Positions 10,190 to 17,867 are shown, numbered from the stretch's first letter. The stretch: DNA of 64,000 nt from Bacteroidaceae bacterium (GCA_017535725.1 JAFXTO010000025.1:62001-126000), one strand, 5' to 3'. Notes: a model not told the origin generated them from the sequence alone. Program-made: numbers and translations.

Positions 10190-10917
10190 TATTGTACAGG
10201 TTTAAGTCCTTTTGAAGCAAGGAAAGCGTTTAGCTGTCCTATTGAATTGGGGTCATTGCCGTCCAAGAGAGTGCCACCCAAGTCGGCGGGCAGGTCTTTA
10301 ATCTCAGAATCAGAGAGGTATATATTGACAACCTTGTCGGCAAGCATGAGTTTCAAATACGAATAGCTCATCTCGAAGCGTATCTCATCATCGGAATAGC
10401 CCATTTCTTTGAGCTGCTGGATGAATGTACCGAGTATGGTCTTGCCGCCGTATGCAAAGTTATTCGTGTCATGCTTGCGCTTAATATCCATCAGACGGGA
10501 GATATTGCTTCGCTCCTTGTCGAGTTCGAGGTGCTTGATATACTCTTCTGTTTTGTCGGACGTGAGCACGACGATAATCAGTGTGGCCAAATCGTCATCG
10601 GAAAGATTCTCTATAAAGTAATTCTTTCGGATGGTGATTGCCCGCTGGTCGAATAAGTCCTTCTTTGTGTTGGGAGCGGTATGTATCGCGAGGATGTGGC
10701 AGCAAATGTCCCTGCTTGCCCTCACTACTCTCATGGCTTCGAGATACGGATTAACCTTTAATATGTTCGTGTCAACACCCAGCCCGTCCACTTGTCGCTT
10801 CAAGAGAAACATCTTCGCGAGCGTGACGGGATATAGGCTGAAATGCTTTCTCCCTACGGAGAAATCGTATGGCCTCTCGATGATGACATCTACAAGGTTG
10901 TAATCTATATCGCTCAT
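10189..10917 (-). CDS. Putative tail assembly chaperone
   Basis: This 242-residue protein sits directly upstream of the tape measure gene, the fixed position of tail assembly chaperones (lambda gpG/gpGT role). The sequence is mainly helical and charged (SDDDLATLIIVVLTSDKTEE...). I chose ATG 10917 (MSDIDYN) rather than an in-frame start at 10965, because the longer version would run into the tRNA-like gene at 10928-10998. I saw no convincing slippery sequence, so the usual -1 frameshift product is not supported. Its stop overlaps the tape measure ATG. The assignment is by context. Confidence 0.6.
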   Translation of the reverse strand: MSDIDYNLVDVIIERPYDFSVGRKHFSLYPVTLAKMFLLKRQVDGLGVDTNILKVNPYLEAMRVVRASRDICCHILAIHTAPNTKKDLFDQRAITIRKNYFIENLSDDDLATLIIVVLTSDKTEEYIKHLELDKERSNISRLMDIKRKHDTNNFAYGGKTILGTFIQQLKEMGYSDDEIRFEMSYSYLKLMLADKVVNIYLSDSEIKDLPADLGGTLLDGNDPNSIGQLNAFLASKGLKPVQ

Positions 10918-10927
10918 AAAGTGCATT

Positions 10928-10998
10928 TGGCTCTCGGAGCGGGGGTCGAACCCGCGCACACGCATTGCTGCGTCGCTCTACCACTGAGCTATCCGAGA
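10928..10998 (-). ncRNA. tRNA-like RNA with GCAA tetraloop in place of the anticodon loop
   Basis: The minus strand folds as a tRNA: acceptor TCTCGGA/TCCGAGA, T8-A9, D stem GCTC/GAGC with loop AGTGGTA, T arm GCGGG-TTCGACC-CCCGC, G73 and an encoded CCA. The anticodon arm is wrong: stem ACGCA/TGCGT closes directly on GCAA, a GNRA tetraloop, so there is no 7-base loop, no U33 and no anticodon. Total length is 71 rather than about 74 bases. It fills most of the gap between the tail tube gene and the chaperone gene in the late operon, ending 11 bases before the next ATG. It could act as a processing signal, or be a decayed tRNA whose arm was repaired into a stable hairpin. Confidence 0.75.
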
Positions 10999-11024
10999 TA
11001 GGGGTTACTCCCCAATAACCATCA

Positions 11025-11450
11025 TCACGCGGACTTCGCTTGGAACGTGATGTCGGTGAGTGCGCCGTTTGCGCCAGTCACTCCCTTGGTCTTGTAGGTG
11101 TAAACAGCCACAAGGCCATCGGTAGAGTCGAACTTGACGGCTACGTGCTTCGAGCATCCGGCGGCCAAGGTCACGCCGATGGCTCCGACGGCTTCGGGTA
11201 CAACCGTGACGGCGTTGGACTCGCTTTCGGTGAAACCAATAGCGGCCTCTTCTGCGGAGGCGACACGGCGATTGAAGGTGAGGATGTACTTATCGGGAGC
11301 CTTCTTGCGGCCTTCGGCAGAACCGCCCTCGATGGTAGCCTCCTGTTCTTGACCTTCTTCGACTGAGAGCTGGCAGGAGTTCTCGATGATGTCGGTGAAT
11401 CCTGCGGCGGAGCATTTGCCCCATCCTAAAACTTTTGTAGGTTCTGACAT
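11025..11450 (-). CDS. Major tail (tube) protein
   Basis: A 141-residue beta-rich, slightly acidic protein (MSEPTKVLGWGKCSAAGF..., FNRRVASAEEAAIGF..., GVTGANGALTDITFQAKSA) that sits between the tail completion gene and the chaperone/tape measure pair, the standard slot for the tail tube subunit. Length and composition suit a gpV-like tube protein. It has no signal peptide. As a high-copy structural protein it should be abundant in virions. The function is from position plus fold impression. Confidence 0.7.
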   Translation of the reverse strand: MSEPTKVLGWGKCSAAGFTDIIENSCQLSVEEGQEQEATIEGGSAEGRKKAPDKYILTFNRRVASAEEAAIGFTESESNAVTVVPEAVGAIGVTLAAGCSKHVAVKFDSTDGLVAVYTYKTKGVTGANGALTDITFQAKSA

Positions 11451-11454
11451 GGTG

Positions 11455-11859
11455 CTATTCGTTATTAAATTGATACTTTAGTTTGTTGCTGATGACGTGT
11501 TCGTCCTTCCCATTAACAGCGAGTATGCGCTGGCTGTCAAGGAAGAAGCGAAACCCGTCACCAAACCTCGATTGTAGAACCCTTGCACAGATTTCCGCGA
11601 GTGTTGAAGTACGGATGACATCTTCCACTGATTCCCCGCCATTGTTGATGTTGGGGACATAGACATTGACATTGACGAAGCAGCTTTGTATCTGGCCGTT
11701 CTGATTGGCCAGCACAGAGATGATGCAGTCTTCGGCATGGGAGCCTTTCTTTCGGGGGATATAGCGCACTTCACCATTGATGGCCGTCTTTAGTTCGGAG
11801 GCCACAACGATGCCGTACACATCCATCCTTACATCTGCGTCACTTTTCATACTTGTCAA
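11455..11859 (-). CDS. Tail terminator / completion protein
   Basis: This 134-residue protein lies between the gp10-like connector and the tail tube gene, where tail terminator proteins are normally encoded. It holds a 'VVASELKTAINGEVRYIPRK' start and 'CFVNVNVYVPNINNGG' strand region, resembling the small alpha/beta fold of such proteins. ATG 11859 gives a 20-base overlap with the upstream gene; an internal ATG at 11850 is also possible. It presumably caps the tail tube at the head-proximal end. Confidence 0.55.
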   Translation of the reverse strand: MTSMKSDADVRMDVYGIVVASELKTAINGEVRYIPRKKGSHAEDCIISVLANQNGQIQSCFVNVNVYVPNINNGGESVEDVIRTSTLAEICARVLQSRFGDGFRFFLDSQRILAVNGKDEHVISNKLKYQFNNE

Positions 11860-12316
11860 GAACTTGTCTTACCCTGCTTCGCAGGAGTTGTGGGATATTC
11901 TTCTCTATGTATAGTTGACCCTGTGCAAGTACCGCCTTTCCTTCGACCGCCTCGACGTAAACGGCGTATTCCTCGCCAGCTACGACAATGAGGGCAAAGT
12001 CTCGGTCTGCGAAATCGTTAGCCAACTTCTCTGCGAGATTCCGTCCTTTGGTTGCACCGTCAGCACCATTTCGGATGACTTCAAAACTCGATTGTTTGAC
12101 TATGCGACCCTTACGGGTGACTACATAACCGACGGAGGAACGCAAGGCTCCCGTCTGGTCTTCCCAGTTGCTCAGACTGCCATCCCGTATGCCCTTGACA
12201 ACGGACTCGCCCACCTCGGCATAAGCCTCGGCCACCGCGTTCTCGATGTCATCGTTGGCATGGTTCATCAACGTTAGGACGCGGGAAATGGATTGTCTGC
12301 TCATGGTTATACCCAT
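11840..12316 (-). CDS. HK97 gp10-like head-tail connector protein
   Basis: A 158-residue protein with the features of the gp10-like neck family: a basic helical N-terminus (ISRVLTLMNHANDDIENAVAEA), 'DQTGALRSSVGYVV', which resembles the family's 'TGxLRxSI' segment, and a later 'GEEYAVYVEAVEGKAVL'. This fold joins the completed head to the tail. MSRQSISR at 12304 is an alternative start. It overlaps the gene before it by 10 bases and the next by 20, consistent with one operon. Confidence 0.65.
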   Translation of the reverse strand: MGITMSRQSISRVLTLMNHANDDIENAVAEAYAEVGESVVKGIRDGSLSNWEDQTGALRSSVGYVVTRKGRIVKQSSFEVIRNGADGATKGRNLAEKLANDFADRDFALIVVAGEEYAVYVEAVEGKAVLAQGQLYIEKNIPQLLRSRVRQVLDKYEK

Positions 12317-12633
12317 AGACGTGCATTTAACTGGTTGCGCATAAATCCCAAGACCTCAAACTGCTTGTCATTCTCTACCTCTCCGTCAAGACCTATGAGA
12401 CGCACTTTCTCACCAGTGGCGAAAGCCCTGCAATCTTGGTCAAGGTATATGGAATAGGAGAAATTGTAAGCCTTGCCGTCATTGAAACGCACCTGTGCGG
12501 CAGAACCATTCGGAACTATCCGGCACGGCACTTCTACAACACTCTCGACATCGGGCAACGGTCGGCCAAGCTCATCGAAGCCTCCTGTCTCGAAGGTCGT
12601 TACTTGCAATTTATGTGGTCTGAAACTTATCAT
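12307..12633 (-). CDS. Head closure protein
   Basis: This 108-residue beta-rich protein (PHKLQVTTFETGGFDELGRPL..., EVPCRIVPNGSAAQV..., GEKVRLIGLDGEV) has the pattern of SPP1 gp16/HK97 gp9-like head closure proteins: a small barrel that recognises the connector and gates DNA exit. It lies between the head-tail adaptor gene and the gp10-like gene, the usual order. The start shares a base with the upstream stop. Family assignment is moderate because such proteins diverge fast. Confidence 0.55.
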   Translation of the reverse strand: MISFRPHKLQVTTFETGGFDELGRPLPDVESVVEVPCRIVPNGSAAQVRFNDGKAYNFSYSIYLDQDCRAFATGEKVRLIGLDGEVENDKQFEVLGFMRNQLNARLWV

Positions 12634-12953
12634 TAGTAGCAGGTGATTGTGGGTCGTTCGTCCAATGACTCCTCGCCGATTTCTCGGTAGAGCCTGTTTG
12701 CCTCGTTCAAGAGGTCTTCACGGCTGGCCTTTGTGATAGACATACCACCTTCTGAGATACTTTGCGGATGGCGCAGTATTTGACGGATGCAGTCGGCGGT
12801 CGCACCCTTGAAGGCCGAAGATTGCAGAATCTCCGCTGTGCATGAAGCGTCGCCAGTGAGACCCCTTCTCATAACCGTTAGGGAGTAGAAGTCATCGGGC
12901 AACGGATATTGCACCTGTGCCTTTAGTGCTGAAAGTATGGTCAGCTGTGCCAT
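12633..12953 (-). CDS. Head-tail adaptor protein
   Basis: A 106-residue mostly helical protein (MAQLTILSALKAQVQYPLPDD..., TKASREDLLNEANRLYREIGEE) just downstream of the capsid cluster and upstream of the head closure gene. This is the position of the gp6/gp15-type adaptor that binds the portal. The helical composition fits that family. I see no catalytic motif. The call is by context. Confidence 0.5.
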   Translation of the reverse strand: MAQLTILSALKAQVQYPLPDDFYSLTVMRRGLTGDASCTAEILQSSAFKGATADCIRQILRHPQSISEGGMSITKASREDLLNEANRLYREIGEESLDERPTITCY

Positions 12954-12961
12954 GTGTCTCG

Positions 12962-13330
12962 CTAATGTTTGAGTTTACTATGATAGCGTGACATATTGAG
13001 CTGGTTTTGTCGCATACTTTCCAACCCTCTATTATCGGGAGGCTGAAAGCGTTTGCGATAGCTTCGCATCTCAATATACGCGGCCATGAGGACATCGGAG
13101 GCCATCTTGGAGGTGACGGGAGCACCTTTCTCGACAACAAAAACGACGGGCGCGTTTGTCACGATGCAATACTGCACGTCCACCATCGGAGTGGCTATGA
13201 CATCCAAGGCCGAAGCGATGGATACGTTCTCGGTCTTGACGGGAGGCGAATAGTCCACCCCCTTGAAGCTTACTGCCGATGCCGTCAGTGCCAGCATCAA
13301 GCAGATTGTCATGCAAAGAAACTTCTTCAT
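12962..13330 (-). CDS. Small secreted protein in the head module
   Basis: A 122-residue protein starting at ATG 13330 with a clear signal peptide (MKKFLCMTICLMLALTASA, cleavage after residue 19). A longer in-frame start at 13366 would bury that signal. The mature part is about 100 residues, with 'VFVVEKGAPVTSKMASDVL' and a basic Arg/Gln C-terminus. A secreted product is out of place in a head operon. It may act in the periplasm, for example in superinfection or lysis control. Its 13087-13111 DNA is identical to 25 bases of the major capsid gene (13720-13744), covering MASDVL. Confidence 0.7.
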   Translation of the reverse strand: MKKFLCMTICLMLALTASAVSFKGVDYSPPVKTENVSIASALDVIATPMVDVQYCIVTNAPVVFVVEKGAPVTSKMASDVLMAAYIEMRSYRKRFQPPDNRGLESMRQNQLNMSRYHSKLKH

Positions 13331-13393
13331 TGTTGAAACATTTTTTTGGATTGTTAGAGAAAGCAAAGGAGTGGGCGGTTTCCCGCCCTGTCC

Positions 13394-14497
13394 TTATGCG
13401 TTGAGGGTTTCAAGATTGAGGTTGACAATCTTGTTGGGAGCTGCGATCTGAGGAATCCACTCAGCCGTGTATTCCATGTAGCGACCGTTCTTGTCGCGGT
13501 AGTTGCTGATGAGCATCTGACCATTGTCGTTTCCGACGGGGCGATAAGTGCGGCCTTCCACGGGGTCGGTAGCCTCATAGGGTGTGTGGTGGCGCATCCA
13601 TCCGAGGTCATCCGAGCGAAGCAGGGTAATGCGGTTGTCCGCATAAATCTGCTTGTTCGTGCCGTCCTGTTCCTCCACGTAGTCCTCCTTAATCTCGATA
13701 GAGGGCAGACCAACGCCGTTGAGGACATCGGAGGCCATCTTGGAAGTGATGAGGCCAGTGGCGATGCTGAACTGCTGAGAGGGCAGAATCATCTTGAAGG
13801 TCTCGCCGAACTCCACGGAGCCGACGATGTTCTTGATGAATGTGCCACGGCTCATAATCATCTTCTCGAACTTACCGAATTGAGGCTGGAGGTCGGCCAG
13901 CTTCTTCTGCAAGTAAGAGATGAAGTACTGCTTGCTGTCATCATAGACCTGCGCAGTGGTAGGCGTGATGAAGTGGAACGGAAGGTCGATGTCAAGCAGC
14001 TCGATGCCGTCGGCATTATCCTTGTTCTTGACGGTGGCAGAACCAGTCATCAGCAGCGAGCCGACAACGATGTCCATGCGCTTGTGGGGAGCGAGGATGA
14101 CTTGACGGTAATCGTCGGTGATGAACTGGACGATTTCGTTCATAACTGCCACTTGGTCGGCGGTCTTTGCCTCATTGTACTTGTCGATGAGGTCTTGCAG
14201 CTCAGACAGACGCTCCACGTCAATCTGATAGGCATCGCCCAGATAGGCGATTTCGCCGTAGCCGCTGCCCAGTGACTTGCGCTCACGGATGGGCTTCTCG
14301 CCATAGCGGGAATTGATGGAGCCAGCCACCACGCCCGTAACGGTGCCGAGATAGTCCTTGAAGACTCGCGTCGTAGTACGACGGAACTTCAAGTACTGTT
14401 GCCAATAGATTTTGTCAAGCCCCCGTTGGAGTACGCGGTCAATGATGGCCTGCACCACATTCGCGTCATTGAATAATGTCTGAATTGTAAGTAACAT
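13394..14497 (-). CDS. Major capsid protein (lambda gpE family)
   Basis: This 367-residue protein has the layout of the lambda-E-type capsid family: an N-terminal arm with 'DRVLQRGLDKIYWQQYLKF', a middle domain with 'VGSLLMTGSATVKNKDN', 'LPFHFITPTTAQVYDD', and a C-terminal region with 'GTNKQIYADNRITLLRSDDLG' leading to 'LISNYRDKNGRYMEYTAEW'. It has no N-terminal prohead extension, and the scaffold is a separate gene two positions upstream. It lies downstream of the scaffold and decoration genes in the late operon and should be the most abundant virion protein. Confidence 0.85.
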   Translation of the reverse strand: MLLTIQTLFNDANVVQAIIDRVLQRGLDKIYWQQYLKFRRTTTRVFKDYLGTVTGVVAGSINSRYGEKPIRERKSLGSGYGEIAYLGDAYQIDVERLSELQDLIDKYNEAKTADQVAVMNEIVQFITDDYRQVILAPHKRMDIVVGSLLMTGSATVKNKDNADGIELLDIDLPFHFITPTTAQVYDDSKQYFISYLQKKLADLQPQFGKFEKMIMSRGTFIKNIVGSVEFGETFKMILPSQQFSIATGLITSKMASDVLNGVGLPSIEIKEDYVEEQDGTNKQIYADNRITLLRSDDLGWMRHHTPYEATDPVEGRTYRPVGNDNGQMLISNYRDKNGRYMEYTAEWIPQIAAPNKIVNLNLETLNA

Positions 14498-14520
14498 GAT
14501 TCTTCTTTTTTAGGGGTTAA

Positions 14521-15324
14521 TTACTCGAACTGGAAGCGAGATGTCAGACTCTCTTTGTCCTTTTCGGAGAACGGGAGCGTCAGTTTCTCTTCTTGAATCT
14601 CATAGGCGCGCATGATGACGGCAACGAGGACGATGCCGTTCTCCACCTTGGTCTCTTCGTAGATGACGAAGTTCGCAGTGCGGACGGGGACGCTCTTCTG
14701 CGCCTCGGTGAAGTCGGTGTTGTTAGACACGTTAGCGGCCAGTCCTTCGGAGAGGGTCAACACGTCCTTTGCGTCGTTGGACGTGTCAACGGCGGTCACG
14801 GTGTAGGTGGTCTCGCCGATGACGATGTGCATACCTGCCTGTACACCGCTTCCCTTGGCGATGTCGAGAGAGGTGGCATCCTTGGTTCCCGATTTGGTCT
14901 TGCCAGTGACAAGGGCGACGGCCTCAAAGAGTACCTGTCCGGCGGTCACGGCTTCGGCAAGAGCGGAAACGGTCAGTGCGTCGTAGGCGGCATTGGAGGT
15001 GTCGATGGCCGATACCTTGACGCAAGAAGAACCTGCGCCCAACGTCATGCCTACGGAAACGAGGGAGTTCTTAGCGACCTTGATAGTCGTAGCTGCGGCA
15101 GCGGCATCCTCCACGACCTTGACATTCTTCACCACGACGGCCATGCGGGTGGCGAGATTGACGCAGACGGGAGTGAAGCGCGGGAGCTTCGAGCCAATGG
15201 TCAGCCCCGTGGTGTCGAGCTTGTACGGGCCTCTCTTGTGGTGGAGGGTCTGCACATCGCAAAGCTCTTCTACAACTGCGGCGGGGTTAAGATTGTAATT
15301 GAATCCTGCTGGCATTGTTGTCAA
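14521..15324 (-). CDS. Head decoration / head fibre protein
   Basis: A 267-residue protein between the scaffold and the major capsid gene. The first 70 residues (PAGFNYNLNPAAVVEELCDVQ) are followed by two copies of a beta-rich module of about 75 residues, marked by 'DTSNAAYDALTVS' and 'DTSNDAKDVLTLS'. Each module has the 'G(V/M)xVGMxL...V' style of small Ig-like or fibre domains found in Bacteroidetes phage head proteins. It likely decorates the capsid surface. ATG 15315 (MPAGF) is an alternative start. The exact role is inferred. Confidence 0.6.
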   Translation of the reverse strand: MTTMPAGFNYNLNPAAVVEELCDVQTLHHKRGPYKLDTTGLTIGSKLPRFTPVCVNLATRMAVVVKNVKVVEDAAAAATTIKVAKNSLVSVGMTLGAGSSCVKVSAIDTSNAAYDALTVSALAEAVTAGQVLFEAVALVTGKTKSGTKDATSLDIAKGSGVQAGMHIVIGETTYTVTAVDTSNDAKDVLTLSEGLAANVSNNTDFTEAQKSVPVRTANFVIYEETKVENGIVLVAVIMRAYEIQEEKLTLPFSEKDKESLTSRFQFE

Positions 15325-15345
15325 ATTTAATTGTTAATACTTGGG

Positions 15346-15993
15346 TTACTCGGTCTTGGGAGCACCTTGGCGGATTTGCTCTGCGAAGGCTTCACCATCT
15401 GTCTTGCCGCCTCCTGCTTCGGAGGGTGGTACGGACGGATGAAAACCGAGGTTTGCGAGTTCTTGGGATTTGTCCTTCATAAAGGAGTCCAAATCTGTCA
15501 CGTCGCTTGGCACGTTCAGCATTTTGGCCAGTGCTTCGGATATGCCGTGAGCCTTGGCCTTTTCCACGATTTCGGCAGTCCGCTGCTCTTGGGAGCGTCG
15601 CGTTTCCTCAGCTGTAATCTTGTCCGAAAGCGGTTTGAGCTTTTCGTCCATCAGCTTGGCGATAGCCTCCATAGTCGCGTCCTTGGGTGGGTCTTGTGTT
15701 TCGACGACCTGTTTGCCATCCTTGTCGATGTGGTACTTTTCCATGAACGACTTTTCGAGCGATGCGGTGAGCTGGCTCGTTAGGTTGTTCTTCTGGGCGG
15801 TGAAACGCGAGTCGAAAAGACTCTGAAAGCCTTTCATTGCGTCCGCTTGGCCGTCCACAATGGTAGCAAGGTTTTCGTCTGTCACAAGTCCAGTGGCAAA
15901 AAGGCTCTTTGCAAGCCCTTGAATCTCGTTGTCGCTCAATCCACTTTGAGGATATTTTGTCTTGAGCGCGTTGAAAATTTGTTGAATGTCCAT
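15346..15993 (-). CDS. Capsid scaffold protein
   Basis: This 215-residue protein is highly charged, low in aromatics and mostly helical, with a central coiled coil (about residues 100-150: MDEKLKPLSDKITAEETRRS). It ends in a flexible Gly/Pro/acidic tail, as scaffolding proteins do. ATG 15993 (MDIQQIF) is chosen because the promoter box TATCTTTG sits at 16024-16031; upstream in-frame codons to 16038 would be untranscribed. It is the first gene of the capsid-tail operon. There is no protease motif, so any maturation protease must be elsewhere or absent. Confidence 0.65.
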   Translation of the reverse strand: MDIQQIFNALKTKYPQSGLSDNEIQGLAKSLFATGLVTDENLATIVDGQADAMKGFQSLFDSRFTAQKNNLTSQLTASLEKSFMEKYHIDKDGKQVVETQDPPKDATMEAIAKLMDEKLKPLSDKITAEETRRSQEQRTAEIVEKAKAHGISEALAKMLNVPSDVTDLDSFMKDKSQELANLGFHPSVPPSEAGGGKTDGEAFAEQIRQGAPKTE

Positions 15994-16023
15994 TTTTAAT
16001 GTTCTCTTTGCGGTTAAACAACT

Positions 16024-16031
16024 GCAAAGAT
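16024..16031 (-). promoter_or_regulatory. Late promoter -7 box, capsid/tail operon
   Basis: TATCTTTG on the minus strand matches the Bacteroidetes -7 box (TAnnTTTG), 31 bases upstream of the scaffold ATG. At the expected -33 position there is TTTC rather than TTTG. An inverted repeat lies 43 bases upstream (16075-16097), as at the other late promoter. Confidence 0.7.
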
Positions 16032-16074
16032 ACACCATAAAACAACATCTTGAAAGGGCTTGTCTCTTGAAATA

Positions 16075-16097
16075 GTTACTTTACGCCCTAAAGTAAC
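16075..16097. promoter_or_regulatory. Late-operon inverted repeat, site A
   Basis: Perfect 9-base inverted repeat GTTACTTTA / TAAAGTAAC around a CGCCC centre. The same element, with one base change in one arm, lies at 23662-23684. Both are 42-43 bases upstream of a TATCTTTG box that leads a late operon. It is likely an activator or repressor site. Confidence 0.7.
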
Positions 16098-16101
16098 AAA
16101 A

Positions 16102-16137
16102 TAGAAAACCAGCCCTACAAATCACTTGCAAGGCTGG
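16102..16137 (-). terminator. Rho-independent terminator after the amidotransferase gene
   Basis: On the minus strand the stem CCAGCC/GGCTGG (16109-16137, 17-base loop) is followed by TTTTCTATTTTG. It separates the amidoligase unit from the late capsid operon, so the latter needs its own promoter. Confidence 0.65.
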
Positions 16138-16163
16138 CCGAAACAATAAATCAAAGTTCTATC

Positions 16164-16682
16164 TCAAAAGTAAAGATAGTATCTGAATCTCAAATTAGAG
16201 AAGTAGCAACCGCACATTTCTACAAAATCGCCGAACAGACGCACGTCTTCGCCCTGCATGAAAGCAAAGCGTGAGCCTTCGATGATGTTATAGACGGCTC
16301 TGTCTAACTCTTGCGAGAATAGGCCGTATTGCTCGATATTTGGGTAGAGATAGCGCACAAATGCCGTTTCGCTGTCTGTCTTGTCTCTCATAGGCTCTAC
16401 ACTTAAAATGCCGTTATGGGCAAACCATGTATCACCAATATTGAATGGGTGGCAGTTTGATTTCTTCACGCTGCCATGTGTAGCAAGGCGAAAGTGCATG
16501 ATACACGGCTCATCAAAGCGCACGTTTTCAAGTTCTGTCTTGAACTTGCGAAAAGATAGGGTCTTGTAGGACTTGGACGGCGTGCAGAATCCAAAGCCGT
16601 CTCTGTTGGCTCTTGCGCACGCCTCAATGATTCTGCCGTCTGGCATAAATTCACCCTTGGGCTTGTAAACTATTACACACAT
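16164..16682 (-). CDS. Class II glutamine amidotransferase (Ntn-type)
   Basis: This 172-residue protein begins Met-Cys (MCVIVYKPKG), so removal of Met exposes the catalytic Cys. The rest follows the class II (GATase_4/YafJ-like) plan: 'NRDGFG' 26-31, 'HFRLATHG' 63-70, 'NCHPF' 76-80, 'AHNG' 88-91 and 'DSET' 103-106. Such domains release ammonia from glutamine and hand it to a partner. The partner is almost certainly the amidoligase encoded 46 bases upstream. The pair is transcribed from the promoter at 17665. Amidoligase/GATase pairs are a known genomic association, predicted to modify peptides or cell wall; the substrate here is unknown. The gene is short and complete. Confidence 0.85.
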   Translation of the reverse strand: MCVIVYKPKGEFMPDGRIIEACARANRDGFGFCTPSKSYKTLSFRKFKTELENVRFDEPCIMHFRLATHGSVKKSNCHPFNIGDTWFAHNGILSVEPMRDKTDSETAFVRYLYPNIEQYGLFSQELDRAVYNIIEGSRFAFMQGEDVRLFGDFVEMCGCYFSNLRFRYYLYF

Positions 16683-16728
16683 AATGATGATATTTTTGAT
16701 GTTTGACTTTCGTTTTGTGTGGCCGCAC

Positions 16729-17619
16729 TCATGCGAGTGCAGCCGTTCTCTCTTTATAGAATCTCTTTACCCTGCTGTCGATGAAAGGCAAATCTTCGAT
16801 GCTTGCAGCCTCAATGATTCTGTTTTCTTTTGAGTAGGCAATCAAGCCCTTTAAGAACTCAATCCAGTTGAGCATCTTTTTGTATTCTACCGTACCGCTG
16901 TGCTGTCTAAACTCAATCGTATTGTGACGGCGGTATGCAATAGGATTCACTTTGTAATATCTGTCAAGGTCGCCGTTTCTGTCTGCGAAAAGCCTTGCAA
17001 TATCTTCTTTGCTTGTCGTGCAGTCTAACAATTCATAGATGTTATGACCGAAAGCCGTGTAGCCCTTGCAATATATGTTGTTTCTGCGAGAGGCTGGCAT
17101 GAAAGCGTCAATGATTCTCTCTAACTTTGCGTAATTATAGAAGATGTTTTTGTAGGTCTCAAAGCTAATATTGGCCAAACCGAAATGAATGTGCAAACCG
17201 CATGACTTATTCACCTTTGCACCAATTTCTTGCAGAACCTTACAAACCTTTTCAAGCGTCTGTAAGCCCTTTTTACCTTTTAAGATAGGACTAACGACCT
17301 CAGCCGTATTGTTGCCACTTAAAGAGCCATCGGTTACGACCTTGAAATGGTCTCTGTAATCTGTATGGTTGTAGCCCTCTACATAAGTAAGTACACCAGC
17401 CTCTCTTAAACGCTGTGCGATTTCTTCTCTCTCTACGTTGTAGCACTCAATCTCTACACCAAATGTAATGTCATCAAGTGCAAAGGGGTTGCGCTTGTAA
17501 GAATCGAGCAAAATGTTAATCTCTCTTGTGCAGATACCTAATGCACGAAGTTCGCGAGTGATACCGCTAACACTACGACCATTGTCGAAGATGTTTTGAA
17601 TTTGCTGTGAAAGTGTCAT
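16729..17619 (-). CDS. Glutamine-synthetase-fold amidoligase
   Basis: A 296-residue protein of the amidoligase family. Seen motifs: metal-binding 'FGVEIE' 53-58, 'EVVSPIL' 107-113, 'CGLHIHFG' 140-147 and 'EFRQHSGT' 236-243, in the family order. These enzymes use ATP to join carboxyl and amino groups, like glutamine synthetase or gamma-glutamylcysteine ligase. The N-terminal 45 residues look like a small helical domain (QQIQNIFDNGRSVSGITREL). ATG 17619 is preferred over an in-frame codon at 17667, which lies inside the -7 box (17665-17672). It forms a two-gene unit with the amidotransferase. The unit sits between portal and scaffold but has its own promoter and terminator, marking it as cargo. 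Confidence 0.85.
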   Translation of the reverse strand: MTLSQQIQNIFDNGRSVSGITRELRALGICTREINILLDSYKRNPFALDDITFGVEIECYNVEREEIAQRLREAGVLTYVEGYNHTDYRDHFKVVTDGSLSGNNTAEVVSPILKGKKGLQTLEKVCKVLQEIGAKVNKSCGLHIHFGLANISFETYKNIFYNYAKLERIIDAFMPASRRNNIYCKGYTAFGHNIYELLDCTTSKEDIARLFADRNGDLDRYYKVNPIAYRRHNTIEFRQHSGTVEYKKMLNWIEFLKGLIAYSKENRIIEAASIEDLPFIDSRVKRFYKERTAALA

Positions 17620-17664
17620 AGTAGTAAACTTTGATTTATTGTTATTGTTTCTTGTTTTCGAGTG

Positions 17665-17696
17665 CAAAGGTATAGCTTTTATCTTAAACCACCAAA
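17665..17696 (-). promoter_or_regulatory. Promoter of the amidoligase unit
   Basis: Minus-strand -7 box TACCTTTG (17665-17672) and -33 box TTTG (17693-17696) with a 20-base spacer. The 35 bases starting at 17665 are about 85% identical to the promoter at 24746, including the shared piece TATCTTAAAC and ACCAAATA. Confidence 0.75.
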
Positions 17697-17867
17697 TAAA
17701 ATTTAAGCTATCTCTTAAAATTGTGCCGTTTTACACATCTTTTAACTTTTATCTTTACTTTTGCAATATATTTTAAGATATAAACTATATTTTAAGCCTA
17801 TTTCTATATACATTATATATAATATATACGCATAAGGTACGATTATAGTTTAGCCTATACCTTATAA
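17697..17867. other. AT-rich upstream region of the amidoligase unit
   Basis: No gene is visible here. The stretch is very AT-rich (tatatacattatatataata near 17806) and repeats the motif TTTTAAG(A/C) several times, on either strand. This may hold regulator sites or a curved upstream element. Confidence 0.4.

Noticed and set aside
13586-15330. Two plus-strand frames of 229-245 codons opposite the capsid genes
   Set aside because: Antisense shadows with Gly/His/Val bias; the minus strand carries clear capsid proteins.
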